A stretch of 64,000 nucleotides of DNA, from NCBI GenBank assembly GCA_032158295.1, contig CM063246.1, positions 14,481,168-14,545,167 on the forward strand. Reading direction: 5' to 3'. Positions 60,852 through 64,000 of the stretch are shown here, one piece after another (position 1 is the first letter of the stretch; each line of letters starts with the position of its first letter). Below the pieces are notes generated by a model. The model made no database searches, was not told where the DNA came from, and saw only the letters and a program-made list of their open reading frames with translations. The translations under genes and the position numbers were made by a program. Source of the DNA: Pycnopodia helianthoides (lineage: Eukaryota; Echinodermata; Asteroidea; Forcipulatida; Asteriidae).

Positions 60852-63284
60852 GTAATACTCCACACTATGATTAGAGAAACATCGAGCTTTCATCTAAATT
60901 GATGGACGCAACGTCTCTAGGAAAATGTCTACCGTGCGTGACAATATGGGTGTAGATGACTTGACTCGTCATGTTTGGCTTAAGGGTGTAATGATAGTTA
61001 ATAGACTGGCGATGCGCTTCGCAGAAACAATGTGTTTACGGAAAACCAAGCGCGTTCTTTAAATTGAACACCCATCCTCCTGACTATAGAATTCAAACTT
61101 GTTTTTTTGATTTGCTGTGAATGCCTTTCCGACTCCCAGTTTTGAATTTAATTTTGCCATCTTATTTCTATTTCATTGAAATAATTGGCGCCAATCAACT
61201 CCTCAGCTGATTAGCTGATGTCATGCTAATTGTTTCCGTCACTGAAAACTTAAAACCCATACACGAACAGCGACGACCATGCCACAAAGTAACAGAGTGT
61301 GTCTTTATTTGAATAGTGAAGCCATCTTCATTAATAGATACCACAGTATCGTGTGACATTGACATCCCCTTCCCAAAAGAGCAACAGCATGCGACGAGAA
61401 GCACTGCACTACGTCACGTGCCCGGATGCCGGAGAAAGGGTGTAAACAATCATTAACATGCAAACAAAATGTGCTTTCAGGAAAACTGAGCGTGAAAGTT
61501 TGATGGGTTTTCTGCCATTCATCAGTCATTATGCTTGTGGGGAGGTTAAATTCTGCATGGGAATGAGAAAACATGTCTCTGGGGGCAATGCTCGCAACAA
61601 AAATATATCAGCCATATTTTTTTTTTTATAGTCAGGAGCCATTTTAATATTTACAGCCTTCTGTTACTGGAAAAGATACTTTCTTGTGTGCTTGATGGAA
61701 AAAGGGAATAGAGCCTTACGCCCTTCCTTCGGGCACACGACGAAAATGTATCTAATTTTATCACAGTCTTGTTTGTATTACCATTAATAAAAAAGGCAAA
61801 TATTCATACTCGTTGTGATTAGTGTTCCCTAACTAATGGTCATTCACAACATAGTCTTTATGTGTGCATCGTTGGGTAGCAAACTGACGTAGATCCTGCT
61901 CTTCTTAGCCGAATCTCCAGAGAGTACAGGTAGTTTATTTTTATGCATGAAATCCTCATGGTTTTGCGAAAACATCACAAATGTCAATAAGATGAACAAT
62001 CAATTTTTTTCTAATCAAACTTTCGGAACAGTCAAGTTAGTTCACCAGCAACAACCGTCAATTAGTGTACCGTTGAAGCCGCTGACCCTCATGCATAGTG
62101 ACGGTGATGGATGGGCGGCATATGCAATTTATTTCAAATGTACGGGAATCTGCTGCAATATACGGACACCGCCTGGGATTAAAGAAACCTGTCTAACTGA
62201 TGACAGATTGAATCAACTTCTGTATTCATGAATGTCGTCTCTGTTTGAGGGTTTCTGGTATTAGGCCGTCAAATGACCCTTGCCTTCCAAATTAACTGCC
62301 GAGTAGAAGCACAAAAAAGGCCCCGCAGATCCGTTTATTATTTCATCACTGAAACATTTTAGAAGGTTTGAAAATGACCACACCATCGGTAGGTAAATTC
62401 TGCAGCTGCATGGTTAGGAGCACCGATTTAAACCCTCACCTTGAAGTGAGGAAGTAACCCCAGGAATTACACAAAATAATGCGGGAAGATTCCACTAGTT
62501 ACTGGCTCCCCAGTAAGCCATAAAGTTTGATTGGCAGGGGGGGGGGAGGGGTGTTTGAAAACTCAGAACCTAGCACAGGCTGTCAGTAAGACATCTAGAA
62601 GCCTGCTACAAAGAACAGGCACTATCAGAGTGTTAGATCTGGGTAGGTCTGTACTGTCTCTGCAATTTTGTGCACAAAGTATATGAGTGAAAATGTTTTT
62701 TCAGCCCCTCAGAAACCAAAGCAAAAAACCTACCCAACTCTGGGACCTGATCCCCCTCTTAGATATGTGGAATAGTCCAGTATAGGATATCAAGGACTTC
62801 GACTCCCCCAGGCATTGTACTTTGGAGAACACGGTAAACCAAATAAAATGTGCTATGACTTTAGGTGTTACAAGCCCTCACTTACAGCATGGAGGTAGTA
62901 ATGCTTAAAGCATGGGGGATTAAATGCATGTGGAGGACACAATTTCCGGGGGGACGCACATTCTCTGGTCGGTGCAGATCAAAAATATGATGTGTAGGCC
63001 TAAAGGTAGACCGAATAACCTAGAGGGCGATTTATAACCCTAGAATTAAGGCCTGTCTCGAAAACACAATTTCTTGGAATCCCAGGCATCTCGGTCCCGT
63101 AGGACAGACTATCCGTGGTTGGTCAGGATCTCCCGCCACACCAGCAGCAACTTTATCCAAGTGTAGGTTTTCAGATCAGATTTGAATGCCAAGTTTTGTT
63201 TTAATAACTACTGAATTAAATGAAAGTAGGAGCGATTATAAGGCTAGTTTCCTTGAACACGGGTAACAATTGTTTTTTTTTTAC

Positions 63285-63520
63285 CTTTGTATACGACACT
63301 TTAGGCAAACCAGCGAACGCACCGTATCCAACAGTGGTCGTCGTCATGGTCAGGACAGTAGTCACGCCCAATGAGACCCGCGCTGCAGCCTGTCCTATAT
63401 CAATCCAGAAGGACACCCACGAAATTAGTACCAGCAATGACGTAGGAATGTAGGTCTGGATGATGTAGAAAGTGAGCTCACGAACCAGCGTGAAGCTGAA
63501 TTGTATGCAGGAAAAGTTAG
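63285..63520 (-). CDS. Cys-loop receptor subunit, M1-M2 exon
   Basis: Acceptor GATTTTGCAG (ending 63521), donor AAG then GTAAAA (63284). The exon starts with two bases of a codon and ends in phase 0; about 78 residues. It starts NFSCIQFSFTLVREL, then M1 (FYIIQTYIPTSLLVLISWVS), the short loop WIDIGQ, M2 (AAARVSLGVTTVLTMTTTTV) and the M2-M3 linker GYGAFAGLPKVSYTK. The R-V-x-L-G-V-T-T-V-L-T-M-T-T pattern places it with glycine/glutamate-gated chloride channels. The position before A-R is Ala instead of the usual Pro, and the linker is two residues longer than in vertebrate glycine receptors. The ligand-binding exons must lie beyond 64000. Ligand not predictable. Confidence 0.93.
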
Positions 63521-63767
63521 CTGCAAAATCAAAAAACAAACAATCTGTTAGTGGATAACGAAAGAAAAGATATCTTCAATGATAATATAACTTGAGTATC
63601 AGAAGTTGTGACCGAATTCCTTAGGGTACAAAGTGCAGTTTTTAATGGACAGAGTGGCGTTCGTGGGGTGAGTGATTTGTTAATGAAGATGTGCGACTCG
63701 ACTGTTTGAACGCATTGCTCTCGATCGCATAACGTCATGCGAGACTTTGGTTTAAACCAGAAGAACT
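63521..63767 (-). other. Receptor intron upstream of the M1 exon
   Basis: No ligand-binding-domain exon was recognised between the M1 acceptor and the foldback element at 63768. Confidence 0.6.
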
Positions 63768-63935
63768 ATAGAGGTTTTACAGTCACGTGATGTTATCACG
63801 TGACTGTGTGTTTGAGATGCCATATTGCCGGTCAATGACCGGAGGCAAGATCACAGTTCATGACCGTAACCATGACCGGCAAGATGGCTGCCGTTGCGGT
63901 AGGCGGGGCCATGACGTCAGCTGAAAAACCTCTAT
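63768..63935. mobile_element. MITE with atagaggtttt ends
   Basis: The ends atagaggttttacag and ctgaaaaacctctat are inverted repeats. Inside is a tight hairpin, acagtcacgtgatg then ttatcacgtgactgt (63779-63807), with two CACGTG E-box cores, and several inverted ccggtca/tgaccgg words. Non-coding and probably non-autonomous. Confidence 0.75.
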
Positions 63936-64000
63936 GGGCATGCAAAACCATACAGCACGGCCCAATAAGAAGCAGTTCTGCCCATTGAGACAATGGTGCC

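Larger units (their letters stand above)
58987..63284 (-). other. Receptor intron between M2 and M3 exons
   Basis: A 4.3-kb intron with GTAA donor at 63284 and CAG acceptor at 58987. It contains one family 3 TTAA element, G runs at 59486-59492, 59777-59787 and 62539-62547, and the coding-like block at 60530-60900 discussed separately. Confidence 0.8.

Noticed and set aside
60681..60893. Minus-strand ORF as an N-terminal exon of the Cys-loop receptor
   Set aside because: EYYLTMQYF weakly recalls a receptor beta strand, but the position between the M2 and M3 exons is wrong for the ligand-binding domain.

Overview
The window looks like animal nuclear DNA, most likely from an echinoderm, perhaps a sea star. 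Coding information comes as short exons bounded by GT...AG splice sites. Spacers are long and AT-rich, full of small inverted-repeat elements, minisatellites and a tRNA-Leu-derived SINE. No bacterial operon, phage or CRISPR structure is present. The echinoderm assignment rests on recalled resemblance of the repeats and on the beta-lactamase-like secreted protein, so it is an inference.

The best-supported gene is on the minus strand at the right: the 3' half of a Cys-loop (glycine/GABA/glutamate-gated chloride channel type) receptor. Three exons are readable: M1-M2 (63285-63520), M3 (58837-58986) and the M3-M4 loop plus M4 to the stop (52681-53046). All junctions agree in phase; the ligand-binding domain lies beyond the right edge. 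The second strong gene is a 1.9-kb terminal exon on the plus strand (34899-36796) for a serine beta-lactamase-like protein with a C-terminal tandem-repeat-type domain. Third is the first coding exon of an RBIS (C8orf59-like) ribosome biogenesis factor on the minus strand (6875-7033). Less certain are a two-exon 80-residue protein with a mitochondrial-type N-terminus (minus, 43940-44768), a two-exon short gene or gene end (plus, 46421-46835), a signal-peptide first exon (plus, 21457-21593), two possible start exons (minus, 51289-51382 and 23255-23368) and a possible SH2-like exon (plus, 60720-60851) inside a receptor intron.

The rest is mostly repeats. At least twelve 340-400 bp elements begin TTAAAGG and end CCTTTAA, with TTAA target duplications (piggyBac-like MITEs). 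They fall into four families, and six copies lie in the receptor introns. One sits inside an arm of a larger inverted repeat whose other arm still shows the empty TTAA site. Tandem arrays include a 30-bp minisatellite of fifteen exact-length units (855-1305), a 40-bp array (19034-19420), a TCATAATTATGA-rich block (20085-20672), a 77-bp array with alternating units (45800-46332) and a 21/42-bp array next to CA repeats (53680-54135).

The genes do not form a functional cluster. Between 7.1 and 34.8 kb only two weakly supported start exons were seen. The most interesting points are the unusual pore and M2-M3 linker of the receptor, the unclear third catalytic motif in the beta-lactamase-like protein, the nested TTAA element, and several small spliced ORFs of unknown function.
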